Assembly: GCF_001942465.1 (NCBI RefSeq)
Contig: NZ_MKJY01000571.1
Span: 1-38,032 of the forward strand
DNA length: 38,032 bases
Direction: 5' to 3'
Source of the DNA: Actinomadura sp. CNU-125
GTDB taxonomy: Bacteria; Actinomycetota; Actinomycetes; Streptosporangiales; Streptosporangiaceae
Below, piece after piece: positions 24,198-34,558 of the stretch. A program made the position numbers and the translations under genes. A model generated the notes under the pieces. The model saw only the letters and a program-made list of their open reading frames with translations. It was not told where the DNA came from and did not search any database. Positions within the stretch are counted from its first letter, which is position 1. Each line of letters begins with the position of its first letter.

Positions 24198-26328
24198 ATG
24201 CGATCGGGACGGGCCGGACGGCTGCTGCGGCGCGCTGCCCGGAACGGTTTCCGGGGACGGGACTGGGAGCACCTGCTGGCGGCGGGCGCGGCCGGCGACG
24301 CGACCGTCGTCGACACCCTGTGGGGCGCCTGGTTCGACGGCGATCCCCGCGCGGAACTGCTGGCCGCGCTGATGTCCTTCGGACGTCCGATGTCCGGCCC
24401 CCGGAACCGGCTGAGCCGGACGCTCCTGGAGGACGACGACGCCCTGTCCGGCAAGCGCCGCGGCCTGCTGATCGAGGTCGCGATCGTCTCGGACCACCCG
24501 ATGGGGGCGCTCGCCCGCGACCGGATCGCCCGCACGTCCGAGCCGTCCCTGCTGCGCGAGGGCATCGCCGCCGCGCTCGCCGCCGGCACCGGCCGCGGCC
24601 GTCCGCTCGCCGGGCTCCTCGCCGCCCGCGACGACCTGCCGAACGCCCCGGTCCTGCTCGCCGAACTCTTTCTCGTCGGCGGACGCTTCGACCGGTACCG
24701 GGCCCTCGATCCGGACGGTTCGCTGCTCGCGACGGCCTACGAGCGCGCCGGCCCCGACCGCCGGGAGCGGATGCGGGACGCGATGCTGCGTGCGGGAGAC
24801 CTCGACGTCGTCCGCGTCGTCGCCGCCCGCGACCGCGTCGCCGACCTCGACGTCGAGCAGCGCCGCGACCTCGCGCGCGGCCTCCTCGACGGCGGGCGGT
24901 GGGAGCAGGCGTGGCGGATGGCCCAGCGCCTTCCGCTCGCCGACGCCGCACGCGTCGTCCGGGAACTCCCCGACGACCGGCGGTCCGGCGGGCCCGGCGA
25001 CGCGTTCCGCGCCCGGCTGCGCGCGATCCCGGAAAACCTGGACGAACTCCTCACCGCCCTCGACGACACCGCCCTACTGCAGGTGCCGATGCCGCCCGGC
25101 CCGGTGCTGGCGGGCGCGTTCTCCCCCGACGGCCGCGCCATGGCCGTCGTCTGCGCGAAGCGGATCCCGGGGGCCGGAACCGCGACCGACGGCCATGCCG
25201 TCCTCCTCGTGAGCGCCCTCGACGGATCCGTGCTCGCGTCGTGGGACACCGACGTCGGCCACGGCGTCCCGGACGTGCGGATGACGACCCGGGGCATCGC
25301 CGTCCGGCACCGGGACGGGTCGGCGATCTCGTGGTTCGACCTCGCCGCGAACTCGGGGCACCGGATTCCGCCGGGATTCCGGGCCACCCACCTGGCGCGC
25401 GTCCCCGGCGCCCTCGTGGCGGTCGAGGCGACGCCGGAAACCGGGATCCGGCTGCGGCGGATCACCGAGGACGGGCGCGCCGCGCCGGACGGGCGGCCCT
25501 ACCCCGCCGCGCCGCTTCTCTCCGGCCTCTCCGGAACGCCGCCCGGCCCGATCGATCCGCGCCCGCCCATCACCGTCTTCGAGGACGCGGCGTCCGGCCG
25601 GATCGCGTTCCACCACCGCGACTCGGGCGTCCGCGCCATCGTCGACGGCCCGACCGGGCGCGTCCTGGCCGACTCCCGGGTCCGGGACGACCGGCTCCCC
25701 GCCCCGGACGGCTACGCCGCGGCGGGCGTCGTCGGCGGCTGCTTCACGGGCCCCGACCGGATCGTCACCGGCCGGGGGCTGTACCGCGTCACCGAGGACG
25801 GCGGCTTCACCGAACTGGCGTTCGTCCCGCCGGGCGTCGGAGAGACCGGTTTCTTCTTCGACCCGGTGTTCGTCCCGGCCTGGCGTGAACTGGCCGGTCT
25901 CTCCACGGCGGCGCCCGGCTCGCTGTCGCCGGGCAACGTCGCGTACCGCGGCGCCGAGACGCTCGAACTCCGGCGCGGCCCGCACCCGGTGATCGGCGTC
26001 CACCGGGACGCGCTGTGGTCCGCCCCCGCCGCCGACCTGTTCGCGATCGGCAGCCGGGGCGGCCTGATCGGCGGCGTCACCGTGGTCCGGGCCGAGCCCG
26101 GGTTCGTGCGGGAGCTCGCCCGCCGCCCGCTCGACGAGCTGACCCCCGCCGTCCCTGCGCGCCCTCGCCGAGCGGCGGCACCGGCCCGACCGTCCGGCCG
26201 CGCTCGGCCGGTCCGCCGACCTGCTGCACGACGTCCTGGCGGCCTCCCCGATCGGCACGGACGTCGAGCTCGGCGCGGCCGCCGCGCCCGTGGCCGGGCC
26301 GGACGACATCGCGCTCGGCGCGCCGTGA
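24198..26328 (+). CDS. Helical plus beta-propeller-like protein of unknown function (frameshift near the end)
   Basis: The product is about 710 residues. Residues 1-290 are Leu/Ala/Arg-rich helices (WEHLLAAGAAGDATVVDTLWGAW; RDLARGLLDGGRWEQAWRMAQRLP), resembling HEAT- or TPR-like repeats. From about 295 the sequence becomes strand-rich with propeller-blade wording: GPVLAGAFSPDGRAMAVVCAK, HAVLLVSALDGSVLASWDT, ISWFDLAANSGHRI and TVFEDAASGRIAFHHR. The run CCC at 26153-26155 appears to have one extra C. Dropping it gives LRALAERRHRPDRPAAL, then ADLLHDVLAASP and a stop at 26326-26328. ATG 24198 has a possible -10 TACCGT 7 bases before it and no ribosome site, so it is perhaps leaderless. It converges on a giant gene of similar architecture, with 10 bases between the stops. 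No enzymatic motif is seen. Confidence 0.68.
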
Positions 26329-26338
26329 ACCCGCCGGA

Positions 26339-29300
26339 TCAGGCGGGCCGGGACGCCCAGGCGGCGGCGAACATCTCGTGCAGCGGCGCCGTCGGCAGCA
26401 ACCGGACGAACGGCCCCCGGATGTCCTTGCCGAAACGCGCGGCGAGGTGTGGGGCGAGCTTCGCCCTCTCCATCGGCAGCTCGGGCCCCTTCGCCGTCGT
26501 CCACTCCCCCGGGACGAACGCGCTCCGGCCCGCGCGGGCGCGTTTCTCCTCCAGCACCAGGCCGAGCCGCACGAGTTCGGCCTGCGCCTTCTTGTGCCGC
26601 GCGGCCGTCCAGCCGTTCCACCTGCGGACGTTGCGGTCCGTCGGGCGGGCGAGCGTGAGGAGCTGCAGGTAGAGCGCGGCGCCGTTCCTCGCCCGTCCCG
26701 TCCGCGCGGCCGCCTCGGCGACCAGCTCGAGCACGCCGAGCAGCGGGTTCGCCTCGTACCCGCCGGACGGGACGGGCGTGTCGGCGGCCCGCGCGACCAT
26801 GCGGGCGAGCCCGCCGTCGTAGCGGAGCGCGATCCCGCGCACGTCGCGCAGCAGCCCGGAGAGGTCGCGCTCGGCGCAGATCCGCTCCAGCCGGTCGAGG
26901 ACGGACGGGTCGGCGAGCGCGGACGGCCGCAGGATCGGCCGCTGGAGGTCGTCGTTCGCGTTGACGATCAGGAGGCCATCGTCGTAGGCGGTCACGTCCG
27001 GGTCGACCTCGTCGAGCGGGCCGTCGTCGCCCGTCCGGCGGACCGGCACGGTACCGGGGCCGAACGCCTCCGCCGCCCCCGCGCGGAACCAGTGCGGCAT
27101 CGGGAGCGGCAGGAGGAGCTCGGGGGCGTCCAGCCGGGCCCGCAGCCGCGCGTACAGGTCGCGGAGCGCCCGCGACGGCGGGATCGCCGACGGGACGGTC
27201 GGTCAGCGCCCACACCAGCGCGGAGGCGACCGGCGTGTACGGGTCGTCGTAGAGGCGGTGGCGGTCGGCGGAGCGTCGCGAGAAGAGGGTGCACCCCCAG
27301 CTCGGGGCCGCGGCCGCGCCAGGCCCGGCCGACGACGACGCAGCGCAGGTCGTCGGCGGCGAGGCCGGACGAGCCGGGGTCGGCCAGGGCGGCGGCGGTC
27401 GCGGTGCCCAGGCCGAGGTCGCGTTCGCGCTGGTCGCCGCCCCCTCGTCCACGGGTGGGCCGGGGGCGACGAACTCCGCCAGGGCGTCCGCCATCCGCCC
27501 GGCGGCGGCGGTGAGCCCGCCGTCCGTCCACAACTCGGCGGGGTCGGCCGGGATCGCGGCGCGAGGACGCGGCGCCGTCCCGCGTCGCCGAGCCGCAGCG
27601 ACAGCTCCTCCGCCTCCTCGCCGACCAGCTTGCTCGCCGCGTACGGCTTGCCGCGCAGCATCCTGTCGTGCGCCTCGAAGTTCGTGCTGAGGTCGCTGCC
27701 GTGGTTGCGGCGGCGCGGCAGGCCGTCCAGGACGAGCGCCGCGACGGCCCGCCGGACACCGGTGCGTCCGGCGAACACCGCGACCGCGTCCTCGGCGAAC
27801 CGCAGCGGGCCGTGCTCCTCGAACAGGTCGAGCAGGCGGCCGAGCCGGGACGCGTCGTCGCCGGTGGACACCGTCTCGACGTCCGTGGCGCCGTCCGGTT
27901 CGGGCGCGTCGGCGCGCTGCACGAACGGGTACGTCCGCTCCGGGTCGACCGGTCCGTCGGCGGACGGGACGATGCCGGTGAGCACGGTGCCGCCCGCCGC
28001 GCACAGCGGGGCGAGCGCGGCCCCGGAGGCGCGCCCGCGCCGCCACGCCCCGGGACGGGCGAACGGCCGGCCGATCCACGTGCGCAGCAGCGCCGCGAGG
28101 GCGATGCGGTCGGCGTCCGGGGTCGAGGGGGCGACCAGCCGCCAGGCGGCCGCGCCGATCGAGCCGAGCAGGACGGGCCAGTCCTGCGGCCGCCCCGGCG
28201 GGCTGGACAGCCGGGTGGCGTCGTCGATCTCGCCCGCGAGGAACCGTCCGTCGGCCGCGATCGCGGTCAGCGTGGCGGCCCGCGACGACGGGGTCCACCG
28301 CTCGTAGGGCTTCAGTTCGGGGAGCAGGCCGCGCAGCGCGGTGATCAGGTCGGGGTCGGCGACGTCGGCGACGGGCCGCACGGCCGCGCCGGAGCGGACC
28401 GTCCGGACGCGGCCGGAGATGTCGGTGCGGCGGCGCAGGACGTCCGCGGCACGCCGCACGGTCGCCACGACCGCCCCGATGATCTCCGGGTCGGTGACGC
28501 CGGGCAGGACGGCGGCGAGCGCCGCCCGCACATCGCCGGACTCGGCGGCCCGCAGGAGCGCGCGGGCCGCGGCCTCGTCCGTCCCGCCGCAGGCACGCGA
28601 CGATTCGAGGTGGCGGGGCGCGAGGAAGTGCCAGAACGCGGGCGGCGGGAGCATCGGCCGGTCCTGCGGGTCGGCCGGAGGGTCGCCCTTGGCGTCGGGG
28701 AACGCGCGCCCCTCCCAGTGCAGGGTGCCTTCGGCGGCGTCGAAGAACTGCATCTGCGCCAGGTCGCCCCAGGTGACCTGCGCGGCGACGAGCTCGGCGC
28801 GCCCGCGGGCATCCGGACGATCCCCCACGGACGGCCCTCCCCCACGCGCAGCGGCAACATGGCGCGGCGGCCGTCGGCACCCTCGATCGCCCAGGGGCGC
28901 GGGTTCAGGCCCGCGCGGCCGCCGATGACGCGGAAACCGGCGAGGGCGCCGTCCTGGCCGAGCGGGGAATCGGTGACCCCGTCGGGGAGGCGGACGAGGC
29001 TCACCCGGCCGTGGTCCCAGTCCAGCGCGCCGGGGCGCTGGACGGACGTGAAGAAGTGCGGGAGCGCGGCGCCGGGCACGGAACGCTCACCGGTCGCCGG
29101 GTCGAACACCGTCCACCGCCCGAGGTGAGCGGGCTCGGCCAGGGTCCAGACGCGGGTGCCGTCGGTGAGCTGGGCGCCTTCGGCGACGCCGTCCCGGTCG
29201 CCGGGGTACAGGACGCGCACGCCGTCGTACCGGCCGCCGTCAGCCGTCTCGAACTGGAAACCGAGCGCGGCGTTCATGCGTCCCCGGCACGACTCCATCC

Positions 29301-30968
29301 CGGACACGTCGTCCGGTGCGAAGACGGCCGCCGGGTCGCTCGCCCAGCACGCCTCGTCGGCCACGGTGTCGCGGCGCGTCGACCAGCCGACGAGGAAGTC
29401 GCCGCCGACGTAGTGGACGCTGTGCACCCGCACGTCCTCCGGCAGCGCGAAGCCGCACGCGCCGCGCCGTCCCCGATGGTCGACCGCGATGGCGCGCTCC
29501 CGCCCGTAAACGGTGAGGACGGGCCAGGTGGACGTCACGCCCCGCACGTCCTCGCCGAGTTCGGCGACCGCCTCGTCCAGCGCGGGCCAGTGCAGCTCGG
29601 CGTGCACGCCCGCGCGCAGCGTCCGGGCGAGCGGGGCGGCCAGGTCGAGCCCCGCGAGGGCGCCGTCGATGCCGTCCAGGGCGGCGATCGTCGGCGGGTC
29701 GAGGTGGCCGTCGAGCTCGGCGACCGCCTGGGCCGCGTCGCCGAGCGGCGCGCCCGCGGCACGTTCGAGCAGCGGGGCGAGCCGCTCGTGCACGGCCGAC
29801 TCGACGCCCGGCCCCACCCGGCTGATCGCCGTCCCGTGCAGCAGGTCCGCATGGACCGTGCCCTCCAGGCGCTTGCCGAAGACGGGGTCGGCGGCGAGGG
29901 CCCGCAGGTCGCGGCGGGAGCGGTCGCCCCACAGGCGCAGCTGCGCGGCGGCGTCCTCGACGCGCACCCCCTCGGCGAGGCACGCGTCGACGAGGTCGGC
30001 GTCGAAGTACGCCCAGCGGTAGGCGTCCGAGTACAGGTCGACGGGCGTGCCCTCGGCCTTCAGGCGCGGCGCCAGCTTCGGCAGCGCCGCGTACAGTTCG
30101 GCCGGCATCGGCTGCGCCGTCACGCCCCCGTACGCGGCCCGGGAGTGCTTGTACAGGTAGGCGAACCGGCCGAGCCAGCCCGCGAGCCCGCCGTCCGGCC
30201 GGACGTCCCCGGACGCCAGCGCGTCGACGATCCCGGCGGCGTCGAGCATCCGCAGCCAGGCGCCGCCGTCGCCCACGGGCGCGAACAGCTCCGCGAGCGC
30301 CGCGCGGGTCTCGTCCGGCGGCGGGGCCTGCGCGAACACCTTCGCGGCGCCGTCGAGCAGCCCGTCGGGCAGCGCCGTCCCGCGTGCCCCGGCCAGCGCC
30401 CGGCCGAGCACCTGCGCGTCGGCGTCGAGGCCCAGCCCGGCGGCCTTGGCGGACGCGCGGACGAGCGTGTGCAGGTTCGCGGGCGGCGGGGAGCCGCCGC
30501 CCCACCCCGCGGCGAACGCCGCGAACTCCCGGTGCGCGCGGTCGGCGGGAACGTCGCCGCCAGCCACGCCCGATGGTCGCGGACGGACCCGGCGCCGAGC
30601 GCCCCGGCCGCGGCGAACAGCCGCGCGTTGGCCAGCCGGTAGCCGGTGTCCACGGGCAGGTCGTCCTCCCGCTCGGCGTCGCGCGCCGCGGCGTAGGCCG
30701 TCCCGGCGTGCCGGGGCGCGGAACCGAGCAGCCGGTGCCCGACCGTGTCGAGGAACCACGGCCGGTGCGCGGCGGGCAGGCCGTACGCCCGGCCCCGCAT
30801 CTCGTCCAGGTACCGGCCGGGCTTCTCGAGGCGCCGGGGACCGCCGCTGCGCATGGCGGCGAACGCGTCCGTCGCCCGGCTCATGGCGGCGGGATCCGCG
30901 GCCTTCACCCAGTCGAGGTAGGTCGTCGAAAGGTCCGGGTCCGCGGGGAGCGCGGGAATGGGCGACAT
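26339..30968 (-). CDS. Giant helical/beta-propeller protein of unknown function (about six frameshifts)
   Basis: Segments in all three frames join into one product of about 1540 residues, from ATG 30968 to the stop at 26341-26339. The N-terminal third starts MSPIPALPADPDLSTTYLDWVKAADP and is helical. Near the middle (about 28650-29560) it becomes a propeller-like, strand-rich region (WPVLTVYGRERAIAVDHRGR; GDFLVGWSTRRD; GTRVWTLAEPAHLGRWTVFDPATGE; QMQFFDAAEGTLHWEGRAF). The C-terminal 250 residues are helical and contain NVRRWNGWTAARHKKAQAEL, a distinctive Trp/Lys motif. Frame changes fall near 30545, 28805, 27570, 27430, 27295 and 27200. A GATACT -10-like hexamer lies 7 bases before the ATG, so translation may be leaderless. 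I do not recognise the family with certainty. Six breaks in one gene could mean real decay, but the protein remains coherent in every segment. Confidence 0.6.
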
Positions 30969-31135
30969 GCGGGCGAGTATCGCAGCGCCCGCCGACATCC
31001 CCCGCCATGACGGCAAATGTCGCCCACGCCTTCACACTCCCCGGCCCGACGAGCCACTGCCGGACAGGACCGTGACCGGCGACAGCACGCTCGCGGCGAC
31101 CCCCGCCGCCGCCTACCGCGCGGCGGCTCCCAGGC
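30969..31135. other. Intergenic region upstream of the giant gene, first part
   Basis: The gap between the giant gene and the carboxyltransferase gene is 413 bases. This first part contains the candidate -10 (30976-30981 on the plus strand) for the giant gene. I see no open frame with normal codon bias and no tRNA or clear terminator. The rest of the gap is mostly the tandem repeat listed separately. Confidence 0.5.
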
Positions 31136-31292
31136 GCCGCCCTCCGCAGCAAACCCCAAGCACCGCCTCCCGCACAGCACCCTTCGAACGCCGCCCTCCC
31201 GCAGCAAACCCCAAGTACCCCCGCACGGCGCCCTTCGTGCGCTGCCCTCCCGCAGCAAACTCCAAGCACCTCCCGCACAGCACCCTTCGGGC
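31136..31292. repeat. Three imperfect 51-54-base tandem repeats
   Basis: Units run 31136-31189, 31190-31240 and 31241-31292. Each shares a core GCAGCAAACYCCAAGYACC and a CGCACRGCRCCCTTCG segment, and units 2 and 3 share CCCTCCCGCAGCAAAC. A degenerate fourth start (GCTGCTTCTGCC) follows. The last unit can fold at CAGCACCC-TTC-GGGCGCTG with one mismatch. The copies are contiguous, without unique spacers, so this is not a CRISPR array. On the minus strand they would encode a repeated VLGVCCGRAA peptide, but nothing suggests that it is translated. Confidence 0.85.
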
Positions 31293-31381
31293 GCTGCTTC
31301 TGCCGGGGGTCTCTGAGCCGACGGGGGCCGGGCGGCGGTTCTAGCGGGCCGTGCGGGTCTGCCGACCGGCGGGCGACGGGG

Positions 31382-32830
31382 TCAGCGGTATCTCGCGCTG
31401 CGGGCGGCGCGGCCGCGCGGGGCGAGGCCGGAGAGTTCGCGTTCGATCGCGGCGGCCGCCCGGAGGCAGAACGCCGCCGGTTCGTCGGCCGCGTCCGGCA
31501 GTTCGTCCAGCAGCACGTCCGCGGTCCCGGTGCGCAGCAGGTCGGACGAGCGGACGCCCTGGGCCGCCGCCAGTTCGGGCGCCCGGTCCGGGGTGCGGTG
31601 CACGATCAACGAGGCGCCCTCGGGCGGCAGCGGGGACAGCCAGCCGTGCCGGGCGACCAGCACGCGGTCGGCGGGCAACAGCGCGAGCGCCGCGCCGCCC
31701 TTCCGTCCCCTCCCCGAGCAGCAGGCACAGGGTCGGCGCGGGGAGGGTGATCAGGTCGGCGAGGCAGCGGGCGATCTCCCCGGCCAGGCCGCCCTCCCCG
31801 GCCTCGGCGGACAGGACGCGCCCGGGGTGTCGACGACGGTGACCAGCGGGACGCCGAGTTCGGCGGCGAGCGCCATGCCGCGCCGGGCGACGCGCAGCCC
31901 GGCCGGGCCGAGCGGGTGCCCGGTGCGCTGCGACCGGCGGTCCTGCCCGACGAGGACGCACGGTGCCGCGCCGAACCGGGCGAGTGCGAGCAGCAGCCCC
32001 GGGTCGGCCTCGCCCTGCCCGGTGCCCGACAGCGGGGTGACGCCGGACGCGCCGTGCCGGAGCAGGTCGGCGACGCCCGGGCGGTCGGGGCGCCGGGAGC
32101 GTTCGATCGAGTCCCACGCGTCGTCGTCGCGGACGATCGGCTCCGCGGCGTCCGGACGGGCGTCCGGCGGGCGCTCGCACAGGACCGCGAGGGCGTTCGA
32201 GGCGATCGAGGCCAGGTCGTCGATGGGGACGACCGCGTCCAGCAGGCCCTTCGCGGCGAGGTTCTCGGCGACCTGCACGCCCGGCGGGAACGGTTCCCCG
32301 TGCAGGCCCTCGTAGACGCGCGGGCCGAGGAAGCCGATCAGCGCGCCGGGTTCGGCGGCCGTGACGTGCCCGAGCGACCCCCACGACGCGAACACCCCGC
32401 CGGTCGTCGGATGGCGCAGGTAGACGAGGTAGGGCAGCCCGGCCGCGCGGTGCGCCATCACCGCGCCGGTGATCCGCGCCATCTGCACGAACGCGGACGT
32501 GCCCTCCTGCATCCGGGTGCCGCCCGAGGACGGCGCCGCCAGCAGCGGCAGCCCGGCGGCGGTGGCGCGCTCGACGGCCGCGACGATCCGGTCCGCGGTG
32601 GCGCGGCCGATCGAGCCCGCGAGGAACCGGAACTCCGACACGACGAACGCGACGCGGCGTCCGCGCAGCCTGCCCTCGCCGGTGACGACCGCCTCGTCGC
32701 ACCCGCTGCGCTCGCGTGCGGCGGCGAGCCCCGGGTCGCCGGATTCGGGCACCGGTTCGTCCCACGATGTCCACGCGCCTTCGTCCAGCACGCGGCGCAG
32801 CAGCTCGCGCGCACCGACCCGTTCCGACAC
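31382..32830 (-). CDS. Fused acetyl-CoA carboxylase-type carboxyltransferase (beta plus alpha domains; two frameshifts)
   Basis: The start is GTG 32830, preceded by GGAGGGA (32836-32842). The first part resembles AccD: ARELLRRVLDEGAWTSWDEP, VVTGEGRLRGRRVAFVVSEF, SSGGTRMQEGTSAFVQMARI, and HPTTGGVFASWGSLGHVTAAEPGALIGFLGPRVYE. It starts after the region where AccD normally carries its four-cysteine zinc finger, so that is absent. The second part resembles AccA (PLVTVVDTPG, AGEIARCLADLITLPAPTLCLLLGEG, LLPADRVLVARHGWLSPLPPEGAS). Two frame changes, near 31825 (one base missing) and at the CCC run 31698-31700 (one extra), reconnect it to the stop at 31384-31382; corrected length is about 482 residues. 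The enzyme transfers a carboxyl group from biotin to an acyl-CoA. No biotin carboxylase or carrier protein lies in the window. Confidence 0.85.
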
Positions 32831-32902
32831 GCGGCTCCCTCCGACGACGTTCCCGGCACACTTCGGACATGTCCCAGCATGACCCGGACGCCGGGCGGCC
32901 GC

Positions 32903-34282
32903 TCACGCGGGGGTCGCGCCGGGCGGCGAGTCGAGCGGCAGGCGCATGACGAGCCGGGCGCCCGCGTCGCTCGGCGCGATGACGAGCGTGCCGCCGTGCG
33001 CGCTGGCGATGTCGCGGGAGATCGGCAGGCCGAGCCCGGTGCCGCCGCGGTCGCGGCGCCGCCCCTCCTCCAGCCGCAGGAACCGGTGGAACACGCGGCC
33101 CCAGTCCTCCCGGGCGATGCCCGTGCCGTCGTCGAGGACCTCCAGCATCGCCTCGTCCCCGTCGACCGCGACCGTGACCCGCACCCACGACCGCGCGTGC
33201 CGTTCGGCGTTGTCCAGCAGGTTCGTCAGCACCCGGGCGATCTGCTCGGGCGCCACCCGGACGGGCACGCCGCCCCGCACGTCGATCTCGACCGGCACCC
33301 GCCGGGGGCGCCGCCCGGCCACCTCCCGGGCGAACTCGCCGAGGTCCACCCGCCGTTTCTCGCTCCGCACCCCCGACCCCAGCCGGGCGAGGATGAGCAG
33401 GTCGGACACGATGCCGTGCAGTCGGTCGGCGTCCGCGAGGGCGGCGCGGGCGACCGCGGGCCAGTCCTCGTCCTCCGGCGCCTGCAGCGCCACCTCCAGC
33501 TGCGCGCACAGGCCGGTGATGGGGCTGCGCAGCTCGTGCGAGACGTCCGCGACGAACGCGCGCTGCCGGTCGAGGACCTCCTCCAGCCGGAACAGCGTCA
33601 GGTTCACCGACTGGGCCAGTTCGGACACCTCGTCGTGCTGGGCGGGAACGGTCACCCGGCCCTCCCCGCCGCCGGTGATCTGCGCGAGTTCCCCGCTCAT
33701 CACCCGGACGGGCCGCAGCGCGCGCCGCACCGCCGCCGCGACGATCGAGGACGCCAGCGCCGTCCCGAGCACGACGGCGGCGGCGAGTCCCCCGATGAAG
33801 TAGCCCTGGCTCATCGAGTAGAGGGAGATCGGCGCGCCCGCGTAGACGATGCGGGGACCGTCCGGGGTCCCGACCCGCTCGACGACGACGTAGACGTCCG
33901 CGGGCACGCCGGACACCTCGGTGATGTAGGTGCGGTGGTCGCCGGGCCGGGCGGGCGGCGCCAGGCCGGACAGGTCGTGCCCGTGCAGCGCGTCGCTGGC
34001 CGCGAGCTGCGCGCCCCGCGGCGTCACGACCTGCAGCAGCGAGAAGTCGGGGTCGCGGATCGGCAGCGGGCCGCGCGGGTCTTTGGCGCGCACGTACTCG
34101 GCCAGGTCTTCGGCGACGATGAGGCCGCGGTCGTGCAGCTGGCCCTGGACGGTCCGGCGCAGCATGAAGTAGAAGGCGGTCACGCCGATGGAGAGCAGCA
34201 GCGCGACGACGAGGGTCGCGATGACGGTCACGCGGGCCCGCGCCGACCAGTGCGAGGGCGTCCAGCCGTCCCGGAACTTCAC
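32903..34282 (-). CDS. Membrane sensor histidine kinase
   Basis: This 459-residue two-component kinase has one helix near 18-40 and another near 160-184, which bracket an extracytoplasmic sensor loop of about 120 residues. A HAMP linker (about 185-240) follows. The phospho-accepting His249 lies in FVADVSHELRSPITG. The ATP-binding domain shows NLLDNAERHA (354-363), DDGTGIA (384-390) and GGTGLGLPIS (413-422). The GTG start at 34282 follows a purine-rich AAAGGGGGAGGGG tract. No response regulator gene lies beside it; the downstream codirectional gene, after 72 bases, is the carboxyltransferase. It is therefore either an orphan kinase or separated from its partner. The signal sensed is unknown. 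The gene is intact. Confidence 0.93.
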   Translation of the reverse strand: MKFRDGWTPSHWSARARVTVIATLVVALLLSIGVTAFYFMLRRTVQGQLHDRGLIVAEDLAEYVRAKDPRGPLPIRDPDFSLLQVVTPRGAQLAASDALHGHDLSGLAPPARPGDHRTYITEVSGVPADVYVVVERVGTPDGPRIVYAGAPISLYSMSQGYFIGGLAAAVVLGTALASSIVAAAVRRALRPVRVMSGELAQITGGGEGRVTVPAQHDEVSELAQSVNLTLFRLEEVLDRQRAFVADVSHELRSPITGLCAQLEVALQAPEDEDWPAVARAALADADRLHGIVSDLLILARLGSGVRSEKRRVDLGEFAREVAGRRPRRVPVEIDVRGGVPVRVAPEQIARVLTNLLDNAERHARSWVRVTVAVDGDEAMLEVLDDGTGIAREDWGRVFHRFLRLEEGRRRDRGGTGLGLPISRDIASAHGGTLVIAPSDAGARLVMRLPLDSPPGATPA

Positions 34283-34558
34283 CCCGGCCGCCCCTCCCCC
34301 TTTCCGTACCCGGCGGCGGCCACCGCCGCACGCCGAGCGCCCGGGAGGAGTGCGCAGGACAGGTTGTTACCGAACCATTGCGCACCGAAACATCCCCACA
34401 TACCACTCCGAAACCCCCAGGCCACCCTGGCGGAGCACACTGCACTCAGGGCGACACCGAGCCACAGCTTCCGGCCACTTCCTGCACAAACGCGCCATAT
34501 TTTGCGAACGAGCGGGGATGGACGGACGGGAGACACGTGAGGGAGTCGGGACAACACC

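Noticed and set aside
25074..28880. 1268-codon minus-strand frame
   Set aside because: Only pieces between about 27570 and 27200 carry sensible sequence, as part of the giant gene. The rest overlaps the convergent propeller gene or is off-frame.
31136..31292. CRISPR array
   Set aside because: The repeat units are contiguous with no unique spacers, there are only three imperfect copies, and no cas gene is nearby.
32867..32876. GGACATGTCC palindrome between the kinase and carboxyltransferase genes
   Set aside because: A 10-base palindrome inside a probable operon spacer is expected by chance in this much sequence, and nothing else supports a site.
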